Shown: positions 1-10,651 of the stretch, piece after piece
How positions within the stretch are numbered: the first letter of the stretch is position 1
How the letters are laid out: each line of letters starts with the position of its first letter
Assembly (NCBI GenBank): GCA_023052935.1
Contig: CM041293.1
Coordinates: forward strand, 182,239,471 to 182,303,470
Direction of reading: 5' to 3'
Length of the DNA: 64,000 nt
Source: Piezodorus guildinii
Taxonomy: Eukaryota > Arthropoda > Insecta > Hemiptera > Pentatomidae
Translations under genes and position numbers: made by a program
Notes under the pieces: model-generated
Told to the model about the DNA's origin: nothing
The model's database searches: none
Seen by the model: the letters and a program-made list of their open reading frames with translations, nothing else

Positions 1-150
1 CTGGTTTGTTTCTTTATGCATAAAGCCGTAAAACTCCGAGGTCATCAACTCCAATTAATTCACTTAAATTAAATAAATTTGTAGAAGGAGAGTTCTATTT
101 TCTTTATACTTTATAGTTACCTTCAAATAAAATACTTACAAATTATTCAT

Positions 151-380
151 AGTGGGAGTCCTAGATTTTTCCTATGCTGGTTAAATGAGGATACGGATCT
201 TAGCGAGTACCTAACATCGCACAGGTTCAGGTGGTCCCGAGACCTTTTTACGTCCTTTCCGAAGTTCGACATAACTAAGGATTTCTTAATCCGATTAAAA
301 AATCTTACGACCACCTGAAAGTTATGAGTCCGCGCCTTTGGACATAGAAGGCTGCTATGCTAGCCACTACACCACAGGTT
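151..380 (-). mobile_element. SINE-1, near complete copy
   Basis: tRNA-derived short interspersed element lying on the minus strand. The right end holds the tRNA-like head: on the minus strand the A box TGGTGTAGTGG is perfect (364-374), while the B box is mutated. The body contains the family's shared landmarks (a ggtggtcc/acgtcc segment, then a gtaactcg-like segment) also found at 5.2 and 57.6 kb. SINEs of this type are transcribed by RNA polymerase III and moved by a partner LINE. Confidence 0.8.
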
Positions 381-474
381 AACCCTATAAATTAATTTTA
401 CATGCTTTAATGAAGGATTAAATAGTGAATGTATATACCAAAAATAGTGAAAACTATTTATTGTGAGACAGAAG

Positions 475-508
475 TTTGTAGGTCCACATTGTGGGTCTTC
501 TTCAGGGC
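475..508 (-). ncRNA. Decayed hammerhead-ribozyme-like motif
   Basis: On the minus strand the segment begins GCC-CTGAAGA, which satisfies the hammerhead core CUGANGA, followed by a degenerate GACCCACAATG stem II region. The expected GAAAC box is lost. It closely resembles the better preserved motif at 2795-2833, so it is probably a relic of the same ribozyme-bearing repeat. Catalysis is not expected. Confidence 0.3.
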
Positions 509-544
509 TAATAACAGCGTATATTTATTAGATAATATATATTT

Positions 545-793
545 TACCCACTACCCTTTTTACGTCTATAGCCTCCTTGTATTCAAATCCTCTAACAATT
601 CCCTGCAAACAAGATCCCGTCAGTCCGACCTCCACTCTTATTTCCATAGAACCGAAAAATATGATTGCTCCTTTCCCGGTCCACTGTCTTGTGGAATACT
701 CTCCCCTCAAACATCCGTCATGCTCAATCCCTGTCTTTATTTAAAACCCACCTCTTTCAATACTTGCTTTCTCTCCATTCAGATGTAAGCTAA
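545..793 (+). pseudogene. CR1-like LINE C-terminal tail, frameshifted
   Basis: The first part reads VFKSSNNSLQTRSRQSDLHS and the reading then moves to another frame as WNTLPSNIRHAQ...LFKTHLFQ, ending in a stop at 791-793. This is the same tail found intact at 5632-5784, 39963-40085 and 47256-47561 (an R/S-rich stretch, a LWNS motif, then a FKxHLF motif). The block is typical of CR1/L2-like LINE polyprotein ends, beyond the reverse transcriptase palm. A frameshift near 670 breaks it, and the family's usual 3' end is not clearly present. Confidence 0.6.
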
Positions 794-1000
794 TTTTATT
801 ATGCCTGCTAATGTGAGCATATTCACTTTTAATGAGATGTAAAGGTCAAATTCTACGTTTATTATATATAAATATTTTTTTTAGACTATATATATAGAGA
901 GATAGCATTATGACCTTTGATTTTGTTATTAAAAATAATGAAGGATAAAATAGTAAAAGTTTACCAAAATAGTGAAAAATATTAATTCTGAAAACAAAAA

Positions 1001-1158
1001 CATGATATCACGCAGGCTCGGGGACCACCTTACGTCCCCTCCGAAGGACGACACGATTAATGATTGATTAATTCTATTAAAAAATCCTAGGACCACCTAC
1101 CATGTTTGAACCCGCGACCTTGGTCATAGAAGACTGTTATGCTGGCCATTACACTTAG
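1001..1158 (-). mobile_element. SINE-1 fragment
   Basis: Minus-strand piece with the conserved central segment (caggctcggggaccacc / acgtcccctccgaagg on the plus strand) and a decayed tRNA head at the right. The B box region reads tttgaaccc on the plus strand and is close to consensus. Confidence 0.7.
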
Positions 1159-1550
1159 TAATTATTGTATGAAGACGTAAAATTATTGCGTAGATAATAT
1201 TGTAGCAGAAGGAATACTCAAAGCGTAAAGTCAAGGCGCCTTAGTAATAGGGCAGTAAGAAAACCAAGGATTGTTGTTTCAGGAAAGGTTACGGGCTCGC
1301 TTTTGATGGAATTATGGATTTTCACTATCAAGTTGTTTCACCTTCAAGGGGATATTAAATCTCAGCTTTACTCTCCACGGCATTAAAAGTTTCAAAAGGC
1401 AAATACTACCAAGTACTATAAGAGGGTTTTTCGCCTTTGAATAAGTCGGAATTAACAGAACTGAGAGAAGCATTTCTTTCTTTTTTTTCTGCTCTATTTT
1501 AAGTAAAATGAAGGGAATTATTTGAATCTAAAAATTATGGTAATATAATT
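1159..1550. other. Unassigned AT-rich sequence
   Basis: I see no repeat family, open frame or RNA gene that I can support here. Confidence 0.5.
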
Positions 1551-1559
1551 ATATTTAGT

Positions 1560-1563
<4 letters not shown>

Positions 1564-1596
<33 letters not shown>

Positions 1597-2685
1597 TCGT
1601 ATATATTACAATTTGTCATAATAGACAATAATAATAGTGCTACAGGATCTCACTCATACAATATTTACAATATAAACAAAAGGAAAGTCAAAGTACATTA
1701 AATAAAATAAAAATAAATAAACGTATATAATAACAAAATTTATAGACAAAATAAATACAAATAAATGAAGTTAACAAATAAATAAACAAAACTTGTCACA
1801 TTCATACCTATGTACAATATTTACAATCAGCTCGGGAACCCCAGACGGGGCTTGTCCCCCCACTTGTGGAAGGACAAGCAGAGTCCAAATGATCCCACCA
1901 GCGCCTCCCTCTCAGCCGCATCACTGGTGAGAGCCAGCGGAAGCTAAGTAAGGGCGCCACAGCCACAATCACACCGCACATGAGAGGAGAATCTGACCAG
2001 TGTCAGAACTCCAGAATAGGTGTTTACAATATGTCTCGGGGCCACTGCCGTTTCAACCTTCTAGGAGGGTCGTATGGATGAGTGGAGCTGGATAGGGATT
2101 GTGCTAGAGGATTAGGATGATGAATGAGGTTCTGGTGGAATTTGGAAAATTTAGATGGAATCAGGTCTGAAATAAATGGAACATTAAGGTCGTGGTGTAA
2201 GGTATAATTGGAGACATAATAAGGAGCATTTACTATTGTTCGGAGGACTTTGGATTGAAAGGATTGAATGCGTTTGATGTTAGAACGTTTGGCTGTTCCC
2301 CACAGTTCAAGTCCGTAGGTCCACATTGGCTTCAGTATTGTCTTGTAAAGTAATAATTTGTTGTCAACTGTAAGCTTAGATTTTTTGTTTAGTAGTCTGT
2401 ATAACTGTCCGAATCGTCTGTTGAGTTCTTTTCGTTTAAGTCTTGTATGTGGGTTCCACGTCAATCTTTTGTCTAGTAGTAAGCCAAGATACCGGACTGT
2501 GTCTGAGGAAGGAAGCGGTATGGAATTGAAATGAACCATTGGACAGGATTGGCGTCGAAGGGTGAAGGTGACGTGGGTGCATTTGCTTTCATTAACCTTA
2601 ATACGCCAAGCATTACACCAGTCCTCGATAAGACAAAGGTGTCTTTGCAGGATTAAGGATGCTATTTCAGGATCGGAATTGGATG
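1564..2685 (-). mobile_element. Jockey-like LINE, 5'-truncated, 13-bp TSD
   Basis: A retrotransposon copy on the minus strand. The plus-strand T run at 1564-1594 is its poly(A) tail and the 5' break is at 2685. Exact 13-bp direct repeats (ATATTTAGTAGTT) at 1551-1563 and 2686-2698 are the target-site duplication. A GC-richer 3' UTR (about 1830-2020) separates the tail from the coding region. It belongs to the family seen at 10.7, 20.3 and 48.7 kb but is the most divergent of the intact copies. The target lay next to a scrap of RTE-like LINE (2709-2739). Confidence 0.9.
2024..2685 (-). CDS. Reverse transcriptase C-terminal part (Jockey-like LINE)
   Basis: This open frame is cut off at its 5' end by truncation of the element, so it starts without a native Met; an internal ATG lies at 2539. 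It encodes the segment after the catalytic palm: an ILQRHL...EDWCNAWRIK helix, the FTLRRQ strand, YLGLLLDKRLTW (the RT region that follows the YADD motif), the thumb with TILKPMWTYGLELWG, then the Jockey-type end APYYVSNYTLHHDLNVP and PPRRLKRQWP. The frame is free of stops. It lacks the endonuclease, ORF1 and catalytic palm, so it cannot act alone. Confidence 0.85.
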
Positions 2686-2708
2686 ATATTTAGTAGTTAA
2701 AAATAATA

Positions 2709-2739
2709 ATGAAATCCAGGAAGAAATAAAGTCCCGGTT
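2709..2739 (+). repeat. Scrap of RTE-like LINE
   Basis: Thirty-one bases match the NEIQEEIKSR-coding segment of the RTE-like copies at 30.1 and 44.6 kb. It directly follows the target-site duplication of the Jockey-like insertion. Confidence 0.6.
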
Positions 2740-2794
2740 AAAAAAGGGTCGCGAGACAGTAAAAGCAACAAATAATTTCAACTATTTTTTGTTT

Positions 2795-2833
2795 GCTAAC
2801 GTGTCGCCCTCCATTGTGGGTCATCATCAGGGC
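2795..2833 (-). ncRNA. Hammerhead ribozyme relic
   Basis: Read on the minus strand: GCC, then CTGATGA (perfect core box 1), then a stem II region GACCC...GGAGGGC, then GACAC in place of GAAAC, then GTT and AGC. One base change in box 2 should abolish or strongly weaken cleavage. The layout is the minimal-stem-III type I hammerhead known from Penelope-like elements and retrozymes. Confidence 0.5.
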
Positions 2834-3039
2834 TAATTGTAGGCGGGGAGTAACAACGGCATTGTTGGCAGAAGGTTCCCTAACAATAAATTATTTTTAT
2901 CAGATTTTATCTGTATTTATTTTTTTTTTGTAAGGAATATAATATTTTATCGATTAGAGCATTTAGTTTCATAAAATAGTTTCTTCGTACGACGGCATAC
3001 AAAAATTTCCCTTATAGTTAATCGCGGCTTTCTAAGAAG

Positions 3040-3265
3040 AAAACCCTATGCGGATTTGTGGTTTCATCTTGATAAAATAACTGAGTTATTGAACTAAAAC
3101 TTTTTTAAACGACTGCCATTTTAAAACTAATCAGCTGATATTAAACGTCGAGGTGTTAGGATCATCGTCGGATGCACTGTTATTTCTGTGGCAATGTTAC
3201 AAACGTCTAGTAGTTGAGGAGAAATAGTCGCGGACGGCGTACGGCGGACAAACAGATTTTTTCCG
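3040..3265 (-). repeat. Dispersed repeat F, minus orientation
   Basis: On the minus strand it carries a cgtccgc block, then gatgatcctaacacc, atatcagctgatta and ttcaataactcagttat in the same order as the plus-strand copy at 42672-42866 and the partial copy at 7615-7770. It has no coding capacity and its ends are not clear, so its class is unknown. Confidence 0.55.
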
Positions 3266-4137
3266 ATTCGTTATTCAGGTCCTACGTATCTTAAACATTA
3301 CCGAGGCCTATTAATGAAAATGATAAACCAAAAGATCTATGAAGTTCACAGTAAATACAGGCTCATATTTCTTGACTAACGGTCATGCAAGATTTTTTTT
3401 ATACCCACTTTATATAATTCAGAAAAAAGTGAAATTAATAGTTTGATTTCCTATGCATATAACCTATAATTGTTTTCTGAGACCTGATAAATACATATCA
3501 AAAATTGGACGGTAATGTCATTACAGAAATAGAATAAATTTACTTTTGAAGAATGCTTACTTAATGAGTGTAATAACTTCTACTATGAATAATTTTATTG
3601 TTCTATAATCAATTCATTTTATCTCTTTTACCATTTCTAATTATATCATTTACTCTAATATAACCGTAAAAAAAATATGTCTATATCTTTGATATTTTAC
3701 TTTGTTTCTAGCCCCGATGATGGTTCAAAATCTAGATGCGAAAGATTGACTACAAAATAAAATATTTGTACCCCTTTTAATAGGAATCACAAGATTTATA
3801 TACTTGTGGCTAGATAATAGTGGCTATGGTTTCGGATGCAAGCGGTGTTGAAAAAGCAACAACTACACCCCCAAGGTTCTGGAAAACGATGAATAACAAG
3901 AAGACATGGAGCACTGGCCGGGAATACAGAACAGATGGCAGCCTGCGACTTGAACTGAAGAGAAGCAAAGAAAATGCTAAAAGTGTCCATAACCCTTTCC
4001 GACCACTATATACACTATATTTATAATGGTAGAAACACGGGGAGAGATCAAATATTAGTTGTCAAACACGATGTGCTTCGAATTCTTATTCGTAAAAGAA
4101 CTATAATATTCACTTTTCTACATCAAAAAGTTATAAT

Positions 4138-4140
<3 letters not shown>
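3266..4140. other. Unassigned sequence with a GC-richer patch
   Basis: Mostly AT-rich. The patch at 3810-4000 is GC-richer and open in frames on both strands, with no protein family I recognise. A weak GATGATGG...GCGAAAG stretch at 3716-3757 only loosely recalls a hammerhead. Confidence 0.4.

Positions 4141-4202
<62 letters not shown>
4141..4202. repeat. (TA)n microsatellite
   Basis: About 60 bases of near-uninterrupted TA. It abuts the TTA tail of the RTE-like LINE that follows, so it is either the insertion target or an outgrowth of the tail. Confidence 0.95.
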
Positions 4203-4203
<1 letters not shown>

Positions 4204-4838
4204 ATAATAATAGGCTTACCGAACCCGAAGGATCGATGCCAATACCACTAAATTCCGCCAACACGTCCAATGTTCACCATTTAAGCCCAAGCCACCGAGA
4301 TCAGCCTTAACGCAATCCTCCCATCGACGCTTAGGCCTACCTTTCAGACGCGTACTAGTCGGATCAGCGAATACTAACTTACTCGGAATCCGTTTCTAAC
4401 CAATTCCAAAAACTTTACTCGTTTTGAGTCTCCGCGATGCTATCAGCTCAATTATATTGACAGGGTAAAAGCTACGCAATTCCGCGTTGTGCAACCTTCT
4501 AAACTCCCCAGTGGCCTTATCTCTCTTCGGGCCAAATATTTTACGCAGTACCTTATTTTCGAAAACCTTGAGCCGTAGTTCATCCTTCAAAGTAAGCGGC
4601 CACGTTTCACATCCGTTGGAAGAATAATAGTTTTATAAATTCTACCCTTTAAGTTTTCAGACAGAAGCCGCGAGCTAAGTAACATAGCAACTGAATCATA
4701 CCACGCATTTCCTGCCTTTAACCGGGACTTTATTTGTTCCTGGATTTCATTTTTTCTTGTTATCATTGAACCTAAATACTTGAATTTCTCAACGTATTCA
4801 AAAGTATGCCCTGATATATCAATAACACCAAGATACAT
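4203..4838 (-). pseudogene. RTE-like LINE reverse transcriptase tail, frameshifted
   Basis: Minus-strand copy with a TTA-type 3' tail at 4203-4212. Coding order from the right: SGHTFEYVEKFKYLGSMITR (the strand after the RT active site), a thumb with KTIILPT, then after an 8-bp loss relative to other copies the frame shifts to LKVFENKVLRKIFGPKRD, LHNAELRSFYPVNIIELIASRRLK, and shifts again before the end. The C-terminal RRPKGRPKRRWED-type block is present only as decayed DNA. The architecture (FLGS-like strand, GCETW, GRRxxGRxxxRW) is that of RTE/BovB LINEs. Confidence 0.8.
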
Positions 4839-5201
4839 GTGTATATATATAAATTCTTCTTAGTTCAATTAATAAGGGGTAATACATCTTCATTAGATGA
4901 AAAGTTATAGAATGTTGGCAAATAAATAGGGATTATTTTCCCACAGCGGCTTAGAAAAAAAAAAAGTTGACCAATCTACACTAAAAAATTGAAGAGTTGA
5001 TTTCCAAAAGATTGAATATTCCAGAGAAGAGATGTTTGGATCGCCCCGAAGAGAGACAGAGGCCGTTTGGTTTGGCAATTATAGCAATTAGTGAGCCACG
5101 GAGGGAGCGGAGATGACTCTACTCACATCGGTCCAACCCTTTCACGTTCGTCCATCAACAGTTTGACATGCCATTGAGACGTTCATTTTCAAAACGTACT
5201 T
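4839..5201. other. Unassigned sequence
   Basis: No feature is recognised. A GC-richer patch at 5020-5170 has no open frame of note. Confidence 0.4.
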
Positions 5202-5213
5202 AAGGACATTTTT

Positions 5214-5503
5214 GGGGATCACTTGTAGCTGGGTGGCTAGCGTAACAGTCTCCCATGCCAAAGGTCGCGGGTTCAAACCCGCAGGTGGTCCTAGGATTTT
5301 TTTAATGGGAGTAAAAAAAATCCTTAGTTACGCCGTCCTTCGGAGGGGACGTTAAAAGGTGGTCCCGAGCCTGTGCGATGTCAGGTACTCGTTAAAGATC
5401 CCTATCCTAATAAAACCTGGATAGGCAAAATTTAGGACTCTCACTGTAGCATCGTCCGATTAGCCATAGTTGCATAAAAGTGACGTTAAACGAATAAACA
5501 AAC
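5214..5503 (+). mobile_element. SINE-1, full length, 12-bp TSD
   Basis: A good reference copy of about 290 bp. The tRNA-like head has a weakened A box but a perfect B box GGTTCAAACCC (5270-5280). A unique body follows, and the 3' end is A-rich (cgaataaacaaac). Exact 12-bp repeats AAGGACATTTTT at 5202-5213 and 5504-5515 are the target-site duplication, proving retrotransposition. Confidence 0.9.
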
Positions 5504-5631
5504 AAGGACATTTTTCACGAAATTAATATTTTGACATTTTTGTATTCTTATAATTTAGTTTTATCTAAATTTCTATTTGATTTTATCTAATGAACAGTTA
5601 AGTCTTTAAAACTTCTGATCTGTATATAACG

Positions 5632-5784
5632 TCCTATCGATCCGCAGCTTTCGATAGATCATTCTTAATCCGATCCGCACCCCTATGGAACTCCATTCCT
5701 TCCAACATCCGTGACTTCCAAACTGTTTCAATATTTAAATCCCGTCTATTCCTGTCAATCCAATTCTCAAATAATTCCAATTAG
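5632..5784 (+). CDS. CR1-like LINE polyprotein, last 50 residues
   Basis: Open fragment with no native start because of 5' truncation. It reads SYRSAAFDRSF, LWNSIPSNIRDF and FKSRLFLSIQ and ends in TAG. This LWNS/FK block is the standard C-terminal tail of CR1/L2-like LINE proteins, distal to the thumb. No catalytic residues are included. Confidence 0.7.
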   Translation, partial: SYRSAAFDRSFLIRSAPLWNSIPSNIRDFQTVSIFKSRLFLSIQFSNNSN

Positions 5785-6253
5785 ATGCTTATTTCAGAGA
5801 AAATTTATTGTTTATTTATTTAAATTTCATTTTCTTGGATACATTCACCACAAATATTATTCGAAAATATTAATGTAAGATTAAATCATATATAATTTTA
5901 CAAACATATAAAAGTTAACATATAATTTCTTTTTCTTTTTTTTAACTCTATATTTTTATTTTTATTTATAATGTTATTATATGTTTAATTGTATATTATT
6001 ATCTGTTCTCACTTTAACATATATATATATATATATATTTTTCTTTCTTGTTTTCACATTTTATTAGAAGTTTTTTTTTTAAGTTATTTTATTTTTTCAT
6101 TTTATTAATTTAATCCTGTTGTTATTTTTACTTATATTTATATTTTTAATTATTCTACTCTAAGACTCTAGTCTTAATACCATTGTTTATTCCCTGTAAT
6201 ATTATTCTTAAGGGACTTGTCCCAGAATAAATAAAGAATTATTATTATTATTA
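5632..6253 (+). mobile_element. CR1-like LINE tail, 5'-truncated
   Basis: The copy starts inside the coding region (5632-5784) and runs through an AT-rich 3' UTR to the family's 3' signature attcttaagggact...cccagaataaa (6206-6235), followed by an ATT repeat. The same 3' signature closes the copies at 40.0 and 47.3 kb, which defines the family end. Confidence 0.8.
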
Positions 6254-6435
6254 AAAACGCCATTTTAGAAATGCAGTTCTCTTCTAAAGGTACTAATTAC
6301 GCATTTAGTTTCGATCCAAATTAAATGTACAAATGAGATATCCTGATTGGCTATGTTGATGTGAGTATTTACTTTTTTAAGTTATAATCAATTCTGCATT
6401 TGATTGCTTTTCAATAGTGGAATGATTACAAAATA

Positions 6436-6455
6436 ATATATATATATATATATAG
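6436..6455. repeat. Short (TA)n tract
   Basis: Twenty bases of TA repeat. A similar short tract lies at 6018-6040 inside the preceding LINE 3' UTR. Confidence 0.8.
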
Positions 6456-6648
6456 ATGATCTACCTGATATCATCCTATTACATTTACTGTAGCATCAGA
6501 CGAGGGAGGTAGGTCCTGCAACCCGCTTACTGACCTCGGGAAGGCGGAAGTAATCCCAAACCACCAAGCAATTACCAATTACCAATTACTATCATACTAT
6601 CGCTGCTACGGCAATAGTTTCACCTCGTAGGTAACTGCTGTACTCAAC

Positions 6649-6680
6649 TATAAATAGCAGTTACTACAACTTAATCAATA
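6649..6680 (+). promoter_or_regulatory. Possible TATA box and initiator
   Basis: TATAAATAG (6649-6657) is followed 28 bases later by TCAATA (6675-6680), whose A at 6677 would be +1. The spacing is what an arthropod core promoter requires. The surrounding 300 bp is GC-richer than its neighbours and matches no repeat family here. This is inference from motifs only. Confidence 0.3.
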
Positions 6681-6740
6681 CACCGGTAACTTACTCCGTG
6701 GTTTCCTTAACTCGTGTTCTGCTTAGGAAAAGGTTACACA

Positions 6741-6869
6741 ATGAAGTCATACAATGAGCTCAGTGTTCGTCATCGGCTAAGAACAATTCTGAAAGGTATT
6801 GACGCGCCAATCGTACCTATGCGGAATACACTATACCAACAACAATTAACTTTTCTTCTAAACAGTTAA
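6741..6869 (+). CDS. Possible 42-residue ORF or first exon
   Basis: The first ATG downstream of the possible TATA/initiator pair opens a 42-residue frame beginning MKSYNELSVRHRLRTILK. A donor-like AAAG/GTATTG lies just after that stretch, so it could also be a first coding exon. I recognise no protein family, and nothing independent supports expression. A chance frame is quite possible. Confidence 0.2.
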   Translation: MKSYNELSVRHRLRTILKGIDAPIVPMRNTLYQQQLTFLLNS

Positions 6870-7016
6870 TAAGAATTGAAAGTGGAGTTGACATTTTTAC
6901 TTAAGGTTAAGGTCGAACGAAGCGAAAAAAACGCTGCAAACTATTACACAATGGATGATCACTTCAAAATAATTATATTAGCCAATTGGACAGCTGTTTA
7001 AGCCGTTAACACACAC

Positions 7017-7329
7017 AAAAAAAAAAAAAAAAAAAAAAAAAAAACTGTACCTCTACAACCCATGGACGGTTTTAAGGCTGAGTAGATATGGAGATTTGTA
7101 CTGTAATAGGCTAACAACCGTGCAATGAAGTGACCAAGTCAAGATCACTCTCATTCGCCAGATTTTCCCCATTTTTGGGTACTCACTTTATAGAGGCTGG
7201 GTCTGCCCTAGAGGGGTCTCTTCCCCCTAGGTAAATTAACAGAATAAATAATAATCCGCCAAAGCTGGGAATCGAACCCAGGATGCAGAGCACTGTAGAC
7301 TAGTGCTCTATCCACAAGACCACAACGCA
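7017..7329 (-). mobile_element. SINE-2, near complete
   Basis: tRNA-derived SINE on the minus strand. The head at the right end has A box TGGTCTTGTGG and B box GGTTCGATTCC on the minus strand. The other end, in element orientation, is ggtacag followed by a T run of more than 20 (plus-strand A run 7017-7044). A T run is also a Pol III terminator. Copies at 33.8 and 56.8 kb share the whole layout. Confidence 0.85.
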
Positions 7330-7614
7330 TCAACATATATGTAATACGATAAATTAACCAAAGATGGCCAGCAAAACAGTCAATTTATATTCAAGAAAAA
7401 TTGGCAATAAGTTCAAAACGCATGATCTGCTATTTCTAAACCAATTTCAAGTTTTTTGTAGGGAATTTAATTCTCTATTCAATAACAATTGCGGCAAACA
7501 GTTATATGACGGAGAGTTGGATTTTTCGGTAAAATTAGAATTTTTTTCTTTCATTTTTCTATAATTATTCTCAGTCTCTCGTTTAAAAAACTCTAATAAT
7601 TCTTTTTTCTCTGT

Positions 7615-7770
7615 CTTCAAAAATACCTGAGTTATTACAATAAGTCATATTTGATCGGCCGCCATTTTAACACTGATCGGCTGAAATCAACGACTAGGTG
7701 TTAGGATCATTTTTTTGCATTATTTCGAAAAATTGGTCCAGGAGTTATTTTTATATTGAATTAATAGGAA
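7615..7770 (-). repeat. Dispersed repeat F, partial
   Basis: On the minus strand it contains gatcctaacacct, atttcagccgatc and a gcggccgat segment in the order of the copy at 42672-42866. It is fragmentary. Confidence 0.45.
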
Positions 7771-7921
7771 TAATATAAATTGCAAAAATTACGTTTTAGT
7801 AAGATTTTGCAAACAGTGGTTTGTTAGTCTTCAGAAGAAGATGAAGACGAGGTAAAAAGGCGGAAAACGCGTGTTATTAAAAACTACATAGTTCGAGGAT
7901 TCTGCCAACAAATGTAAAGCT

Positions 7922-8300
7922 TATAATAATAATAACAATAACAGGCCAACCGAACCCGAAGGTTGGATGCCGATACCACCAAATACAGCCTATACAGACT
8001 CGTCTAATGATCACCGTTCAAGCCCAAGCCCCCCAGATCAGACTTAACACTATCTTCCCATCGACGCTTCGGCTTACCTTTTAGACGTCTACCATTCGGT
8101 TCTTAACTTATTGGAATCCGTTGTCCACTGAGTCCAACAACAAGCTACACGATTCCGCGTAGTGCGACCTACAAAATCCCAGTAGCCTCATCTCTCTTTG
8201 GAAAATATATATTACACAGAACCTTGTTTTCGAAAACCTTAAGACGTTGTTTATCCTTCAAAGAAAGCGGAATTTAAAGCCAAGAATCTACTGACTGTTG
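7922..8300 (-). pseudogene. RTE-like LINE tail, heavily decayed
   Basis: A TAA-type tail at the left is followed by the minus-strand coding end of the RTE family (SNLRVR-type end, PKRRW region, FENKVL region), with several deletions and frame changes. No usable open frame remains. Confidence 0.6.
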
Positions 8301-8489
8301 TATATGGATGTAAAACATGGTCTAACATACGAATACGTGTATAACACAACGTAGTAAAACTAAAGATTTAACAAAAAAATATTATCTTATACACATAGTT
8401 ATAAAAGATAGTGGAGATTGTCGAATTGGGGCATAAACTATAAAACACATGTTTCCAACGAAACTCAGTATAATTATTTTCACTTTTTT

Positions 8490-8561
8490 CTACTAACACT
8501 TTATTTAATAGTTCTTAAATTGATTTTAACAAGATAAAAGTCGTGTGTTGCCCGCTCCAAA
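8490..8561 (-). mobile_element. HINE-D fragment with hairpin end
   Basis: Ends in agtcgtgtgttgcccgc, the hairpin terminus of the HINE-D family. The inverted motif just before it is decayed (aagataaaagt). A T run follows the end. Confidence 0.55.
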
Positions 8562-9941
8562 TTTTTTTTTTGTTAGATATTGGTAAATAAGGAATCCATC
8601 CCAGGTAGAAACTTGACATTAATTTAATGACTTTCAGTTGTCGCCTGTGTTAAGGATAATTAACCCTTATAGTAAATGGTGTTGTTAACTTCACGTCCAC
8701 AAGATGGATTCGATTTCTTTATTCAAGGGATTTGAGAGGTTGAGGACTAGGTAGATTTAAAAAAAAAAAACTGTTAGAGAAGAAGAAGAGATTATTAGAA
8801 GCTAGTTGGAGAAATAATCCATTTAGCATAGCGCGAGCATCAATCAGGGGTTAGGAGAATCCACCTGTAGCGGGACCTCTGAGGGCTGTTAGGGTCTCAA
8901 AGAGGACTTGGGAACAAAAACAGGAGAAAAAAAAAACCGACCCACACGGTCTTGGCTCCTAGGAACAGGTAGGCAGCCGTAGGCCGCAGTGTAGGAGTAT
9001 GGGCTTCCAAGGGCAGTTTCTGCCATAGTCTTCTGTATTATCAAGCTACACGAAAATACGTGAAAGCGGCAGTTCACGAAAGTAGCGGGAGAGGGGAATA
9101 AAGTATATATTTTTTTTAATAAAGTCGGAGAAGAACATTTAATATTACAAAAACAAAAAAGATAACTAAATTAAAAGATAAACAAATAATTGTAAAGAAC
9201 ACATAATGAAACCACGTTTTAAAGAAATTAATTATTATTTATAATACAAATAAAAAATAAAACTATGTAATAATAAGAAGTATCGATGGACTGATAGTTA
9301 AATCTCTCAATATTTCACCCAAACCACATTATTACAGCAACGAATAAAACTCAAAAGGAAATTTCATATTATATAACCTAAATGAAGATGTGACAAATAG
9401 ATATCGAATCTTTTATCGCTACGCAGAATTCCCTTTAAAATTGATAACCCTTCTTTTTTTTGATACGTTCAAAATTCGGCAACTACAAACTCCAATAAAA
9501 TCTAACCGATATTATTCTAATCACAAACAGTCGATGATCTTATAAAAAGATTTTTTTTTTTTCTGTATAACATCGAATTCTCTTTTACTAAGGTCGTGTT
9601 AGGTTATCTGATTTTGATTTGAAAACGAGAACTAATAATAATATGATGGCATCGCAGTTTTTAGAAATGAAGCAAAAACATTCACTGCCACTAATAGGAA
9701 TCGAACTAGTTAAGTTGGTTTAGCGCTGCAATCGATCCTTGAAGTACTCGTTCCTGATTGCTACCCGAGGATGCGGATCATGACGGGGCTATTTCAATGG
9801 TTTCGGAGTTCCAAAGGCGAAGACCATCGGAAGGGAGGAAACTGTCACGGCAGAAAGGATCTAGCCGAGTCATTCCAGGACGGAACTTTCAAAGACAAAA
9901 TTTTATATTATCAAAAATAGACAGAAATCATTAGCTACTAT
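8562..9941. other. Unassigned sequence, 1.4 kb
   Basis: No repeat family recognised elsewhere in the window is visible and no open frame has family features. The frame at 8889-9077 on the minus strand is short and composition-driven. This could be host intergenic or intronic DNA. Confidence 0.5.
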
Positions 9942-10322
9942 AATTTTTTTTTTGTAACATTTTAACGATATTTACAACAAGTAAATGGGCTAATTTACAC
10001 TTATTAAACTACCCAGTGGCAGCACTTCAATCTAAATTTAATTAAAGAAGTTCTCGAGACCGTCGTCTTTTCAATCGCCTCGGAGGGTTGTCAGGGATAG
10101 ATAGGAATTATAAGTTGCGTACAAGAGGATTCGTGTGCGTTGGGAGTTGGAATTAAAAGAGGCTGTTTATCTGTTTTGTGCTAGTTCTGCGAAAAATGGG
10201 AAACTTAGGTCATTATGGATGATTTTATTCGTAAAGAAATAAGGATCATTTAGGATTTTGCGAAGGATTGAATACGAGAGGAATTAGATGGTTTAGTAGA
10301 GCCCAACAGCTCGCTATTATAA
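9942..10322 (-). pseudogene. Jockey-like LINE 3' part, decayed
   Basis: A plus-strand T run and gatatttacaac mark the 3' end; the minus-strand coding remnant includes the PPRRLKR-type end, the HKDL region and the WTYG region. Frameshifts throughout leave no open frame. Same family as 10652-11434, opposite strand. Confidence 0.65.
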
Positions 10323-10651
10323 ATTAAAATTAGAAATAGATAATGAGGAGTCAGTATTAGTGAAACTATGATGTATCGTTGACAGTGAATATGATAATGA
10401 TAATCAATAATCAGGTAACAATTTTAGTATTCGACTGTAAAACAAGTTCGAGGAGTCTTACAATATTTAATCCTCTCTGCGTTCATAAGACCATCTTTAC
10501 TTGGTCATTAATATTCTAAAAAAGGATTAGTTAAGGTGCTTTCATGCATCGGTTTCGACCGAGACTCCTTATCTTTAAGTGGTACTAGCTTGCTACAAAC
10601 GGAAGATAAAACATTCATTTTCGTCATTCAATGATTTTTTATATTTTAACT

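Noticed and set aside
3796..4026. Overlapping open frames of 64-68 codons on both strands in a GC-richer patch
   Set aside because: No family motif, both strands open in the same place, no promoter or splice context. Likely composition effect.
7258..7329. tRNA gene-like sequence with A and B boxes
   Set aside because: Head of SINE-2: a body and T run follow and the same head recurs with a target duplication at 56.8 kb. No cloverleaf was confirmed.
8889..9077. 62-codon minus-strand frame
   Set aside because: No recognisable domain and no sign of a gene around it.
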